Part shown: positions 11,442-20,471 of the stretch, piece after piece
Layout of the letters: each line of letters starts with the position of its first letter
Numbering within the stretch: position 1 is the first letter of the stretch
Assembly: GCA_021787615.1 (NCBI GenBank)
Contig: JAJYLP010000004.1
Span: forward strand, 26,399-90,398
Source: Pseudomonadota bacterium
GTDB taxonomy: Bacteria > Pseudomonadota > Gammaproteobacteria > Steroidobacterales > Steroidobacteraceae
Length of the DNA stretch: 64,000 nucleotides
Direction of reading: 5' to 3'
Notes under the pieces: model-generated
Databases searched by the model: none
What the model was told of the DNA's origin: nothing
Seen by the model: the letters and a program-made list of their open reading frames with translations, nothing else
Translations under genes and position numbers: made by a program

Positions 11442-11615
11442 CGCGGCTGAGGGCGGCAGCGTCCCGGCGGCGCCATCAGGACCGGCATCGATCATCGCGC
11501 GGCCCGAGCGTCGATGCCAGGACTGCAGTCGCGTGCGCCACGATGCCGAGGCATAGGCGCTCCCGAGGCGCGCGGTCGGTGCGGCGTGAGGCTCGAGGCT
11601 GACCAAGGGACGACG

Positions 11616-13240
11616 ATGAACATCCCAACAGCACGGATTCGCCTGGCGAGCCTTGTTGCGGCATTGGCGGGCATCAGCACCCTCGGCGGCACTGCGGCGG
11701 CACGAACCGCTCCGCGCGACCCCGGATATGCCCGACACTTCGGCGATATCACCATGAAGGACGCGGTCCAGCTCGCCTACGTCGCCTATCTGCCTCGGGC
11801 GAAGGGAACGTTTCCGGCGGTGCTCCAATACGAGCCGTACCAGAGCGGGGGCAGCACCTTGGGATGGCCGGACAACCTGTGGCTGAAGAACGGCTACGCC
11901 GTGGTGATCGCCAGCGTCCGGGGCACGGGCTGCGCACAGGGCGTGTTCCATCTTTTCGGGCGCCACGAGGGACCCGACGGGGCGGCCATCATCCACTGGG
12001 TCGGCGCGCCGCCATGGAGTGACCGCAGAGTCGGCATGATCGGCGTCGCCTATCCCGGGTTCACGCAGATTCTGGTCGCCGCCCAACACCCCAAGCTGCT
12101 GCGGGCGATCACGCCTTCGGCGATCGCGGCAAACACGTACAGCCAGATCGTTTACCCGGAGGAATCTTCAACGCGGCGTTCATCGCCTGGTAGAGCCTGC
12201 ACGGCCAGCCATTGGCGGCGGCGCTGGGCGTCAAGCCACGCATCGGCTGAGGTGACAAGGAATGCGCGGGCAACGACAAGGCGCATCCGGCCTCCTCGCT
12301 GTTCCTTCACGCCCGTGCCCATCCGCTTTTCGGTCCCTGGTGGCAGGCACGCTCGCTTCTGGGGGACATCCGCCGGGTTGACGTCCCGACCTTCCTATCG
12401 GGCACCTGGCACGACGACATGATCATGGCGAGCGGCACCACGGATCTGTACGAGCGCCTGAGGGGCCCGAAGCGCCTGTCGATGTCCCCCGGCGGACATG
12501 CGTGGCCGTTCCTGCCGCCGGCCGGCGGCTGGGCGACGCAGCGCACCCGGCTGCGGAGGTTCTGGCTCACCTCGGCGCGGACGCTGAGCGCCGCTCCGCC
12601 CGGCAATTCGCCGGCGGACGAACGGGGACTGCGCGATACGTATCCAACCGGCGTCGAATTGACGGGAAGCAACACCGAATTCGCCGTACCGCCCGATCCC
12701 AATGGCTCGCTCACCTGGACGAGCGCACCGTTTCACGGGGAATTCACGATTCTCGGATCCGAGCAGCTGAGGTTCTACGCGGCGTGCCAGAATCCCGATA
12801 CGGACTTTGAATTCGTCCTGCAGGATGTGTATCCGAACGGGGATGTCCGGTTCCTGCAGCGGGGGATCCTGCGCGCCTCGCTGCGGAGCATCGCCCGGAG
12901 CAGATCGGCACCCGATCATCTGGTGCATGCGTACCGCAGAGCCGCCTATCTCATCCCCGGCCGCATCTACGAATCCCGCCTGTCGCTGCCGCCGCTCGGC
13001 GCCGTGCTGCGCAGGGGTCAGCGGCTGCAGCTCGCGCTGCTCGCGCCCTCGCCCATTGCCCAGCCGAGCTGGGGGCTCGTGCCGGTGGACGTGCCGGGCC
13101 AGAATACGGTCCACGCCTCGGCCAGATATCCCTGCGCGATCATCGTGCCGATGATGGCCGACGCCAGGGCCAAGCGAGCGCCACCTCCCTGCGGCTCGAT
13201 GCCGTTGCAGCCGTGCCGTAAGCCGGCGCATCACCGATGA
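11616..13240 (+). pseudogene. broken CocE/NonD-type alpha/beta-hydrolase (X-Pro dipeptidyl-peptidase family)
   Basis: Remnant of a secreted CocE-like acyl hydrolase or peptidase. The start MNIPTARIRLASLVAAL begins a signal peptide. The first part reads to IVYPEE (about 12165), then similarity continues in another frame (GIFNAAFIAW) and meets in-frame TAG (about 12191) and TGA (about 12247) codons. It continues through WWQARSLLGDIRRVDVPTFL, GTWHDD (the Asp region) and SPGGHAW (the His region) into a C-terminal jelly-roll domain ending near 13240. The nucleophile elbow reads GVAYPGF, where the family has G-x-S-Y-x-G, so the catalytic serine is also gone. Disruption by at least one frameshift and two stops is seen directly. 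Confidence 0.85.
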
Positions 13241-13393
13241 TCCCGAACCCCCGCGGCGATGGCCAGCTCATGCAATCGTCACGTTCCCAGCGGGATCGAC
13301 ATCCATTGCCGAGACGGCCAGGCCGCTCACTGTCCCCGGAGTGTCCGACCGCGTGGGAGTGAACGTCCGCCACTGACATGACTGGAGGCCCTC

Positions 13394-13936
13394 ATGCATA
13401 CGAAGCTCATGGTTCCCATCCTGATTGCGGCGATCGTGGTCTGGCGCATCTACATGCGCATGCGCCGCACGTTCGGGCGCCAGAGCGTGCAGCCGCGGCG
13501 GATGACGATCCGGATCACGGTGCTTGCGCTCATCGGCGTGCTGCTGCTGCTCGCCGCGAAGCTCGACGTGTGGACCCTGGGCGGGGTGCTGGCCGGCGGG
13601 GCTTGCGGGGCGCTCCTTGCCCTGCTTGGCCTGCGCCACACTCAATTTGAGAGCACCCCCGCAGGCCGCTTCTATACGCCGCACACTTACATCGGCCTGA
13701 CGGTGACGGTGTTGTTTCTCGCCCGGCTGGCCTACGACATTGCGCTGCTCTCGCACGGCATGCCGACGGCTTCCTCCGGCCCGGGCAACCCCTACGCGGC
13801 CGAGCAAGACAATCCGCTGACGCTCGCAGTGTCGGGCGCCTTCATCGGCTACTATCTGGCCTATTACGCCGGTGTGTTGCGCAAGAGCCGGCAGCCCGAC
13901 CGTGAGGCTCCGGCGATCCAGTCGACGCCGCAATGA
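13394..13936 (+). CDS. integral membrane protein, DUF1453/CcdC-like
   Basis: A 180-residue protein with four predicted membrane helices (residues about 4-19, 42-56, 60-80, 98-118) and possibly one more near 140-158. The motifs RRTFGRQSVQPRRM and LRHTQFESTPAGRFYTPHTY are reminiscent of small CcdC/DUF1453-type membrane proteins, but I am not certain of the family. A GGAGG at 13383-13387 supports the ATG at 13394. The function is unknown. Its 3' end overlaps the tail of the convergent small membrane gene by about 95 bp. Confidence 0.7.
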   Translation: MHTKLMVPILIAAIVVWRIYMRMRRTFGRQSVQPRRMTIRITVLALIGVLLLLAAKLDVWTLGGVLAGGACGALLALLGLRHTQFESTPAGRFYTPHTYIGLTVTVLFLARLAYDIALLSHGMPTASSGPGNPYAAEQDNPLTLAVSGAFIGYYLAYYAGVLRKSRQPDREAPAIQSTPQ

Positions 13937-14252
13937 GCGCGCCGGGCGTCATGCCGTTACGCCACGGCGCAACGCCCCGATCTCCGGCAGCGAGTTGCCT
14001 CGCGCCGGATGCTGCACTGCGACCCGGCCGCGCGCGGTTGCGCACCAGCGTCCACGCAGCCGCAGAGAACACCAATGCATTGGCGACCACCACGGGGGCA
14101 GCCGCGATCCATGTGCCATAGACGATCCATAGCGCAGCGCCAAGCATCTGCAGGCCCCGCAGCAGGCCCGGTCTGGAAAAGAAATACGACGCCACGAACA
14201 CCGCCGTCGCGGTCCAGCCCAGAAGCTCCATGACGGGGTGCGCCAGCGGCAT
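13842..14252 (-). CDS. small membrane protein (YgjV/CBU_0592-like)
   Basis: A protein of up to 136 residues. Residues 5-75 hold three close hydrophobic helices (ELLGWTATAVFVASYFF, LQMLGAALWIVYGTWIAA, VVVANALVFSAAAWTL), a pattern found in small inner-membrane proteins of the YgjV/CBU_0592 type. The last 60 residues are hydrophilic and Arg/Pro-rich, and overlap the convergent gene, so they may not be part of the conserved fold. The start ATG overlaps the stop of the upstream HAD phosphatase (TGATG), which implies translational coupling. The function is unknown. Confidence 0.6.
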   Translation of the reverse strand: MPLAHPVMELLGWTATAVFVASYFFSRPGLLRGLQMLGAALWIVYGTWIAAAPVVVANALVFSAAAWTLVRNRARPGRSAASGARQLAAGDRGVAPWRNGMTPGALIAASTGSPEPHGRAAGSCATHRRNRPDSSR

Positions 14253-15067
14253 CAGGCGGCCGCCGGGGGTACCGGCACCTCGCGCAGCAGCACGCGGTCG
14301 GTGCGCTCCCGCTCCCAGTCCTCGAGGCGCAAGCCGTTCGCTTCGAGCAGCCGGCGGATCTCGGCGGTGCGCAGACCCAGCACCTGGTCGAGCACCGGCA
14401 CCAGCACGCTGCAGGCATTGTCGCTCAGCACCGTGCACCGGGCGATGCGCGCGAGCTGGCAGTTCTCCGAGACCGCAATGGTGAAGCCGTCCCCGTTGTT
14501 GACGTGCAGCATGACGTGCACGTCGGAGCTCCCGTCGCCGACGTAGATGACCCGGTCCGCATGGATGTCGTGCGTGCGGCTGAGCTCCTCGATCACCGCG
14601 ACTTTGCCGTAACCGGCGACGACGCGCCGGATGCTGCTGACCTCGCCCGAGCCGGGGTCATATTCGAACTCCGTGCCATGGATGTGCTCAGGCGGCACGA
14701 CGCCAGAGAGCGCCGACACCACCACCTCGCGCGGTGCCGCGGACACGACGAAGAACGAGAATCGCTCCCCGCCCAACCCGTTTTGCAGCACATTGACCAG
14801 CGCCGGCAGCGCGTTCTTCAGCCGCACGCGCCGTCCGGCCTCGATGAGGTGCTCGCGCCGCACGCCGCGGAAATCCGGATCGTGGCGGATCAGATAGGCG
14901 AGTTCCCCGCCCTGCTGCACGAGATTGCTGCGCGCGAGCCCCGCGACCTTGCGCTCGAAGTCCCCGACCCCGAGCAGCTCGGCGAGCACGTGTCCGGAAT
15001 CGTTGAAGCTCAGTGTCTGATCGAAATCGGACGCCAGCATGAAATGCCTGTTCATCGTCGGCTGCAT
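14252..15067 (-). CDS. HAD-IB family phosphatase
   Basis: A 271-residue haloacid dehalogenase-type phosphatase. Motif I is ASDFDQTLSFND (DxDxT), motif II is FFVVSAAP, and motif IV is VIYVGDGSSDVHVM. The overall layout resembles phosphoserine-phosphatase-like HAD-IB enzymes with an alpha-helical cap (residues about 30-110). The substrate is unknown. I chose the ATG at 15067 because AGGAG lies 10 nt upstream; an ATG at 15055 is also possible. It is followed by a coupled small membrane protein gene. Confidence 0.85.
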   Translation of the reverse strand: MQPTMNRHFMLASDFDQTLSFNDSGHVLAELLGVGDFERKVAGLARSNLVQQGGELAYLIRHDPDFRGVRREHLIEAGRRVRLKNALPALVNVLQNGLGGERFSFFVVSAAPREVVVSALSGVVPPEHIHGTEFEYDPGSGEVSSIRRVVAGYGKVAVIEELSRTHDIHADRVIYVGDGSSDVHVMLHVNNGDGFTIAVSENCQLARIARCTVLSDNACSVLVPVLDQVLGLRTAEIRRLLEANGLRLEDWERERTDRVLLREVPVPPAAA

Positions 15068-15242
15068 GGTCCGTTGACTCCTGTGTGCGGCGCGTGGCGG
15101 GCGCTTCGGTGCGCACGGTAGCAAACCATGCCGCACGATCAAGCGCTCGCGGTCACCGTCGGGTTGATAAAATTTCACGTGGCGGTCATCAAGCGGTAAC
15201 CGCAGCCTTGCGCGAAGCGATGGCGCACCGGGCAGTGGAGCG

Positions 15243-16484
15243 CTAGCTGCATGGCGACCCCGGCCGTTGCGCTTCCCGCTGCTGCCGCAGGAATGGCCGA
15301 TCGATCTGCTCGGCGTACTGCTCGATGTCCGCGGCCGTGACCCCGCACGCTCTGAAATGCTCCTTCCAGCCGCTCACCACAGCAGCGATCATACGCACTT
15401 CGGCTGCCGCTTCATCTCTCTTGAGGGAGAACAGGCTCGACATCGAAAGAGCATTCTCCAGGGTCGAATCCGCCTCCTCGCGGCCCACGCGCATCTGCTG
15501 AAAGCCGAGCGCCTGCCCCGCGGGCAGCACGTCGTACGCGGGAGAGAGCTCATACTGCTGGTGCTCGGTCACGACGAGCGCATGGTTCTTCTCGTGATCG
15601 TCGGTGTTGTCGATCAGGATGTTAAAGACCATGCGTCTAAACAGCTCGCGCATGTCCGCGACGTACCGCTCGCCCTGCGCGACGCCCTTGCGCCGCAGCA
15701 ACTGTGCGAGCTCCGGATAGCCGAAGGGCTCTGCGGCCGCCCTCAGTGCCACGGCGGCCGACAGACAGTGCCGCCTCGCACCACGGTCGCGATCGAAGCG
15801 TTTGATGGCGATGGCGTGGCCATCTGTCAGGCGTACGGTCATGGTCGATGCGGTCCGTATGTCCGCCTTGCGCGCCAAGGTCATCGTCGCATGCTCGATG
15901 AGCGGGGTGTCCGCCGGCTCGTCGTCGGAGAACTTGATCACCCACTGCTCGCCATCGATGTCGAGCAGTGCCTTGGGGCGCGCGCCACCCATGGTCGCGC
16001 CCGGGGAGATGAGCCTCTTCAGCTCCGGGGGCACCGGCTCGTTGTTCTGGATGCGGCGCACGAGCTCGTGGACCTGGTTGGCTTCTGCAAGCACCGGCAG
16101 GGGCCCGAGGCGGCGCGGCAGATAGCGCTCGGCCGACCTCGAGACACCGAGTGCGCCGAAGCGATCGTCTCCGGCATAGTAGAGATACTCGAGCAGCGAC
16201 AGCCGCGGTGGCTTGTCGATGAAGCGAATGACGCGCTCGCCCCAGCGGTCGGGGCGCGCATCGTCCACCGCGCCCGCAGCCGTGTTGCGCTCCGCCGGCA
16301 CAAATTCCTCGTCAATGAGCGGCAGGTCTTCGCTGAGCGCAAAGCCTTCGCCGAGCCAGCTTGGCGCATAGCGCAGCGAAACGCGCTGATTGGAGCGCAC
16401 GAGCTGCAGCTCGCCGACCGTGCGCGGCCGTGCCGGATCCGTGAGGATCCACAGATACAGGCGGTCGGTGAGCTCGTAGGTCAT
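15243..16484 (-). CDS. hipA: HipA-type serine/threonine kinase toxin
   Basis: A 413-residue HipA-family kinase, likely the toxin of a persistence-type module; HipA of E. coli phosphorylates glutamyl-tRNA synthetase. The N-terminal subdomain starts MTYELTDRLYLWI. The GGARPKALLDIDGEQWVIKF segment contains the ATP-contacting region. NTDDHEKNHALV carries the catalytic Asp and SPAYDVLPAG the Mg-binding Asp. It begins at ATG 16484, overlapping the stop of hipB by 4 nt (ATGA). The long open frame upstream of this ATG is antisense noise over hipB. Confidence 0.9.
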   Translation of the reverse strand: MTYELTDRLYLWILTDPARPRTVGELQLVRSNQRVSLRYAPSWLGEGFALSEDLPLIDEEFVPAERNTAAGAVDDARPDRWGERVIRFIDKPPRLSLLEYLYYAGDDRFGALGVSRSAERYLPRRLGPLPVLAEANQVHELVRRIQNNEPVPPELKRLISPGATMGGARPKALLDIDGEQWVIKFSDDEPADTPLIEHATMTLARKADIRTASTMTVRLTDGHAIAIKRFDRDRGARRHCLSAAVALRAAAEPFGYPELAQLLRRKGVAQGERYVADMRELFRRMVFNILIDNTDDHEKNHALVVTEHQQYELSPAYDVLPAGQALGFQQMRVGREEADSTLENALSMSSLFSLKRDEAAAEVRMIAAVVSGWKEHFRACGVTAADIEQYAEQIDRPFLRQQREAQRPGSPCS

Positions 16485-16843
16485 GGCTCCCTGCGCCCGT
16501 CGCGGGCCACTGTCGAGGCCGCCGCTCGCGTTGCCCGGCGCTTCAACGCCGCGCGAACCTCTCCCTCGAGCGCCCCCCGGTCCTCCCCGGGCGCCGCCAG
16601 CTCGGGCAACGCCGCCACGCGGCCGATCAGCCACAATGCGGTGGCGTACAGCCCCATCCCCACCCCGGGGTCGCCGCGCTCCAGCCGAATGAGCGTCGGC
16701 ACCGAACACCCCAGACGCCGGGCCCAGGTGCGCTGTGATTCCCGCCGCCGCACGCGCGCAATCGCGAGGTTCTCGCCGAGGCCCCGCAACGCTTGAGCGG
16801 CGACCGGTGGAAGAGTCGTCAGGGCAGGAGGGGTCTTAGGCAC
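16481..16843 (-). CDS. hipB: HipB-like XRE antitoxin/repressor
   Basis: A 120-residue DNA-binding protein with an XRE-type helix-turn-helix (IARVRRRESQRTWARRLGCS then VPTLIRLERGDPGVGMGLY). It is the antitoxin partner of the overlapping hipA and should repress its own operon. It starts at GTG 16843. The C-terminal part is Arg/Ala-rich and longer than in E. coli HipB. The 16845-16900 region just upstream is strikingly AT-rich and carries a dyad, fitting autoregulation. Confidence 0.8.
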   Translation of the reverse strand: MPKTPPALTTLPPVAAQALRGLGENLAIARVRRRESQRTWARRLGCSVPTLIRLERGDPGVGMGLYATALWLIGRVAALPELAAPGEDRGALEGEVRAALKRRATRAAASTVARDGRREP

Positions 16844-16856
16844 GCATATAGTTTAT

Positions 16857-16872
16857 CAAATTAGCTTATTTG
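16857..16872. promoter_or_regulatory. hipBA operator/promoter candidate
   Basis: CAAATTAGCTTATTTG is a 16-bp near-perfect dyad (7 of 8 pairs) just upstream of hipB. On the reverse strand it follows a TTGACC (-35-like) and precedes TAAACT (-10-like), so a bound dimer would block RNA polymerase. The surrounding 45 bp are AT-rich in a GC-rich genome. Confidence 0.5.
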
Positions 16873-16910
16873 GTCAAGTTTATTTTATCTCATCGTGCTT
16901 TTGCCAGATC

Positions 16911-17382
16911 TCATGCGGCCGTAGCTCGAGCCAGATTCATGAGACTTTCGCTCCAGCCCTCCATGCCGGTCAGCATGAGGGCAACCTGCTCACCGGTGCC
17001 CGTGGCGCGGGTGTGCAGCGTCAGTCGGCTCGACGCGCCGAAATCCTCGAAGGTGACCGTCGTGAGCCCCTTCAGAATCACCTCACCGGCCGCATCCAGC
17101 GCATTGTTGGTGAAGACCAGCCGCGAGGGCTTCTCGACTTCACGAGACTCGCCGCTGGCGCGGTGGTCGCGTCCGACCACGGCGGCCAATTCGTCATTGG
17201 CGCGCATGGTGAGCATCCATTTGCCGCCGACGCGCGCGACGACCTCGCAGTGCGGCACGGTGAATCCTGCCGGGCCGAACCGGCGCGCCAGCTGCTCGGG
17301 ATCCCGTCCAGGCCCGGAAGACCCGCGCCCGCGGCGCGAGCCAGACGCGCGTGAGAGTGATCTCGCGGCGGCGGATGCGCTG
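16911..17382 (-). pseudogene. SRPBCC/AHSA1-domain protein, frameshifted
   Basis: Second of two tandem SRPBCC (START-like, AHSA1) genes. The N-terminal part REITLTRVWLAPRARVFRAW is in one frame. Similarity resumes one base later as DPEQLARRFGPAGFTVPHCE in the frame that continues to the stop at 16911 (GGKWMLTMRAND through EGWSESLMNLARATAA). The shift is at about 17300-17307 in ACGGGATCCC, where one G looks extra. No separate start codon is seen, and the frame is fused to the preceding gene. It is either a true pseudogene or a sequencing indel in a G/C-rich run. Confidence 0.75.
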
Positions 17383-17866
17383 ATCGGATGCCGGGAGGGA
17401 GGCTACGAGATGATCCATCAGCCCGTTCGCACCCTCTTCCCGGGAACCTTCGTCGCGGAAGCCGCTCCGGTACACGCCCTGCTCGGTAATGACGAGCCGC
17501 GTGGGCCCCTCCTGCGCCAGGAACTGCACCGTTGCGAGCGACACGGAGATCTTGGGCTCGTCGAGAAACATCTCATAGAGGTAGACGATTCGTCGCTGCG
17601 GCACGATGTCGAGGTATTGCGCGCGGACATCGCTGGGGCTCACGATGGGGCAAGTTGGCGTGCGCCCTCGGCGGCCAACGGCAGTGGGGCCGCTCGCGGC
17701 CGCCCACCCGGAAATCGAACTCCCGGGTCACCACCTGCGCCTGCGTACCGTGGAACCAGCGCGCCTTGCCTGCCGCCGTTGCGAATGCCGCAGACGCCTG
17801 CTCGGGTGGCGCCTCGATCTGGCGCTCGAGGACAAAGACACCGTGCGCTGCGCTGTGCTCCACCAT
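17383..17866 (-). pseudogene. SRPBCC/AHSA1-domain protein, frameshifted
   Basis: First of two tandem SRPBCC genes behind an ArsR regulator. It starts MVEHSAAHGVFVLERQIEAP at ATG 17866 and reads to FDFRVGGRERPHCRW. It then loses frame near 17620-17660 and resumes as DVRAQYLDIVPQRRIVYLYE and ISVSLATVQFLAQEGPTRL. The normal stop at its end has been lost, so it reads into the next SRPBCC domain. In intact homologues the ArsR-SRPBCC pair is a common unit in which the SRPBCC protein binds a small hydrophobic ligand. Two such genes each with a frame break argue for real decay. Confidence 0.75.
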
Positions 17867-17894
17867 GATGGCCTCCAAAGATCCGGATACCCGG

Positions 17895-18248
17895 CTATTT
17901 GCCGCTGTCCTGACCGGTCTTGCCGGCCGAGGGCGGCGCGCCGTCTTGCATCTGCCGCAGATAGTCCTCAAGCCGCTCGGCCCAGCGGCTGCGGTAGGTC
18001 TCGATCCACGCCTCGACGCCGATCAGCCCCTTCGGTTCGATGCGCGCGGGCCGGAACTGGGCCTCGCGTCCGCGAGAGATGAGGCCCGCGCGCTCGAGCA
18101 CCTTCAGGTGCTTCGAGACGGCCGGCAGGGTCATCTCAAACGGCTCGGCCAGCTCGCTCACCGAGGACTCGCCCGTCATGAGCCGGGCCAGAATCGCGCG
18201 CCGCGTCGGATCGGCCAGGGCGTGGAAGATCTGACTCAACGCGCCCAC
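17895..18248 (-). CDS. ArsR/SdpR-family transcriptional regulator
   Basis: A 117-residue winged-helix repressor. It begins MGALSQIFHALADPTRRAIL at GTG 18248 with a GAGGAG ribosome site 8 nt upstream. The recognition helix region is MTLPAVSKHLKVLERAGLIS. It lacks the Cys ligands of metal-sensing ArsR proteins and matches the SdpR type often linked to SRPBCC genes. It is first in a unit with the two broken SRPBCC genes, and a dyad in its promoter suggests autorepression. Confidence 0.9.
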   Translation of the reverse strand: MGALSQIFHALADPTRRAILARLMTGESSVSELAEPFEMTLPAVSKHLKVLERAGLISRGREAQFRPARIEPKGLIGVEAWIETYRSRWAERLEDYLRQMQDGAPPSAGKTGQDSGK

Positions 18249-18266
18249 AAATCAAACTCCTCAGTT

Positions 18267-18286
18267 AATGAACCATTTGGTCAATT
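18267..18286. promoter_or_regulatory. ArsR-type operator candidate
   Basis: AATGAACCATTTGGTCAATT is an imperfect 20-bp dyad (14 of 20 positions symmetric) with ACCA/TGGT half-sites, 18 bp upstream of the arsR-type start. On the reverse strand it contains TTGACC, which could be the -35 box. Confidence 0.5.
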
Positions 18287-18339
18287 ATTTCCGCCACAAT
18301 CGCCCATCAAGCCGTCCCAAAGCGCTGGGCGCCCGTTCG

Positions 18340-19011
18340 TTACCTTTTTCGAATCAACGGCTTGCGTGGACGGGAAGCGGGCTGCGGCCGTGAGGCTCCG
18401 GCCCCGGGCCGTTTGAAGCGCCGGCGGGCGCGCTCGGCCTCGCTGCGGACCACACAGTCCTCGGCATGGTCGTTGACCAGCCCCATCGCTTGCATGAACG
18501 CATACAGCGTGGTGGGACCCACGAACCGCCAGCCGAGCCGCTTCAGGTCCTTCGACAGCGCGATGGATTCGGGCGACACGGAGGCGCTCTGCGGACGGGC
18601 GCGGCGCGGGGGCTCCGGTTCGTACCGCCACAGGAAGGCGGCCAGCGAGCCCTCGCGTCGGATCAGTTCCCGGGCCCGGCGCGCGTTGTGGATCACTGCC
18701 TCGATCTTGCCGCGGTGGCGCACGATTCCGGGGTCCCTGAGCAGCCGCCGGACATCGCGGGCCGTGAAACGGGCAATTCGCTCAACATCGAACTGGTGAA
18801 ACACGGCGCGAAAGCGCCCTCGCTTGGCAAGGATGGTTCGCCAGCTCAGGCCGGCCTGGAAGCCCTCGAGGCTGAGCTTCTCGAACAGCCGCCGGTCGTC
18901 GGCGACCGGGAAGCCCCACTCCGCATCGTGATAGGCGGTGTACTCCTGCGTGGCCGCACACCAGCGGCAGCGCCGGCGGCCGTCCGGCCCAGTGACCGTA
19001 GGGCCCGTCAC
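18340..19011 (-). CDS. tag: DNA-3-methyladenine glycosylase I
   Basis: Excises 3-methyladenine from alkylated DNA. The 223-residue protein shows RRRCRWCAATQEYTAYHDAE (the zinc/DNA-contact N-terminus with WC and HD..W), LFEKLSLEGFQAGLSWRTIL and the FVGPTTLYAFMQAMGLVNDH motif of Tag. I chose the GTG at 19011, which has AGGAG 6 nt upstream; the frame is open for a further 36 codons without homology. The C-terminal 30 residues are basic and Pro-rich, longer than in E. coli Tag. Confidence 0.93.
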   Translation of the reverse strand: MTGPTVTGPDGRRRCRWCAATQEYTAYHDAEWGFPVADDRRLFEKLSLEGFQAGLSWRTILAKRGRFRAVFHQFDVERIARFTARDVRRLLRDPGIVRHRGKIEAVIHNARRARELIRREGSLAAFLWRYEPEPPRRARPQSASVSPESIALSKDLKRLGWRFVGPTTLYAFMQAMGLVNDHAEDCVVRSEAERARRRFKRPGAGASRPQPASRPRKPLIRKR

Positions 19012-19283
19012 CTTGCACTCCTTGCGATGCCGCGGCGCAGCGGGCGCACGGCGTGCGGCGCCCCGCATGGATCGCGTCTCGCGCAGCCCCAACCCGGGCT
19101 CACCGCGCCGTCCCGCCAAGTCATTGTTTCTTCACAACATCCGATCACAATCGGCTTCCGCGGCTCGAGTCCGGGGCCGACACGCCCGTACCTACCGCCG
19201 AGTAGGGTATCATCGCGCCGCGCGCGCAAGGCCCATCGGCGCCACCGCCGCACCCCTGCCTGGCTTCACGGGAGTGGATTGCA

Positions 19284-20453
19284 TTGTCGAACCCCAGCCT
19301 CGACCCCCTCGATCTCTTCTGCGTACGCGAGTCGCTCACCGACGAGGAGCGAATGGTACAGGACTCGGTGCGGCGGCTCGTCGAGGAGCGCGTGCTGCCC
19401 ATCATCCGCGAGTGCTTCGAGGAGCACCGCTTCCCGCGCGAGCTGGTGCCTGAGCTGGCCGCGCTCGGCCTGCTCGGCTCCTCGCTCACCGGTTACGGCT
19501 GCGCCGGTCTCAATGCGATCTGCTACGGGCTGATCTGCCAGGAGCTCGAGCGCGGCGACTCCGGGATCCGCAGCTTCGTGTCGGTGCAGTCCTCGCTGTG
19601 CATGTATCCGATTCATGCCTACGGCTCGGTGCTGCAGAAGGAGAAGTATCTGGCGGCCATGGCCCGCGGCGAGCTCATCGGCTGCTTCGGCCTCACCGAG
19701 GCGCACGGCGGCTCCGACCCGGCCAACATGAAGACCCACGCGCGCCAGCGGGGAGGCGACTGGGTGCTGAACGGCTCGAAGATGTGGATCACCAACGGCT
19801 CGATCGCGGACGTGGCGGTGGTGTGGGCGCAGACCGATGACGGCATCCGCGGGTTTCTGCTCGACATAGGGATGCGGGGCTTCAGCGCACAGCTGATCGA
19901 GCGCAAGTTCTCGCTGCGCGCCTCGGTGACCTCGGCGCTGTTCTTCGATGACGTGCGGGTGCCTGCGCAAAACGTGCTGCCGGGCGTGGTCGGACTGAAA
20001 GGGCCGCTGTCCTGTCTCACGCAGGCCCGTTACGGAATCGCCTGGGGCGTCATCGGTGCCGCGCAGGCATGCCTGGCGCAGTTGCTGGAGTACACCGGGG
20101 AACGGGAGCTGTTCGGCCGGCCGCTCGCGCAAAATCAGGCGGTGCAGATCCGCTTGGCCGAGATGGCCCGCAAGATCACTGCGGCGCAGTTGCTGGCGCT
20201 CGAGCTCGGGCGGCTGAAGGATCGTGGCGCGCTCGATCCGGTGCAGGTATCGCTCGCCAAATGGAACAACTGCCGCGCAGCGCTCGAGGTGGCGCGCGAG
20301 TGCCGCGACCTGCTCGGCGGCGCCGGCATCAGCGCCGAGTACGCCCCGATCCGCCACATGCTCAATCTCGAGAGCGTCATCACCTACGAAGGCACCGAGA
20401 CCATCCATCAGCTCTCGGTCGGACGGGCGCTCACCGGACGCAACGCGTTCTGA
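19284..20453 (+). CDS. gcdH: glutaryl-CoA dehydrogenase
   Basis: FAD enzyme of the acyl-CoA dehydrogenase family that oxidises and decarboxylates glutaryl-CoA to crotonyl-CoA in lysine and tryptophan breakdown. The 389-residue protein has SVQSSLCMYPI (the substrate pocket of GCDH-type enzymes), GCFGLTEAHGGSDP, KMWITNGSIADVAVVWA and ITYEGTETIHQLSVGRALTG, whose Glu is the expected catalytic base. It starts at TTG 19284 with GGAG at 19271-19274. It stands alone, convergent with der. Confidence 0.93.
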   Translation: MSNPSLDPLDLFCVRESLTDEERMVQDSVRRLVEERVLPIIRECFEEHRFPRELVPELAALGLLGSSLTGYGCAGLNAICYGLICQELERGDSGIRSFVSVQSSLCMYPIHAYGSVLQKEKYLAAMARGELIGCFGLTEAHGGSDPANMKTHARQRGGDWVLNGSKMWITNGSIADVAVVWAQTDDGIRGFLLDIGMRGFSAQLIERKFSLRASVTSALFFDDVRVPAQNVLPGVVGLKGPLSCLTQARYGIAWGVIGAAQACLAQLLEYTGERELFGRPLAQNQAVQIRLAEMARKITAAQLLALELGRLKDRGALDPVQVSLAKWNNCRAALEVARECRDLLGGAGISAEYAPIRHMLNLESVITYEGTETIHQLSVGRALTGRNAF

Positions 20454-20471
20454 TCGCGCCTGCGCGGGCCT

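Noticed and set aside
13268-13393. Possible fragment of a beta-propeller (SBBP-like) protein on the minus strand
   Set aside because: Only about 25 residues look suggestive; too short to support.
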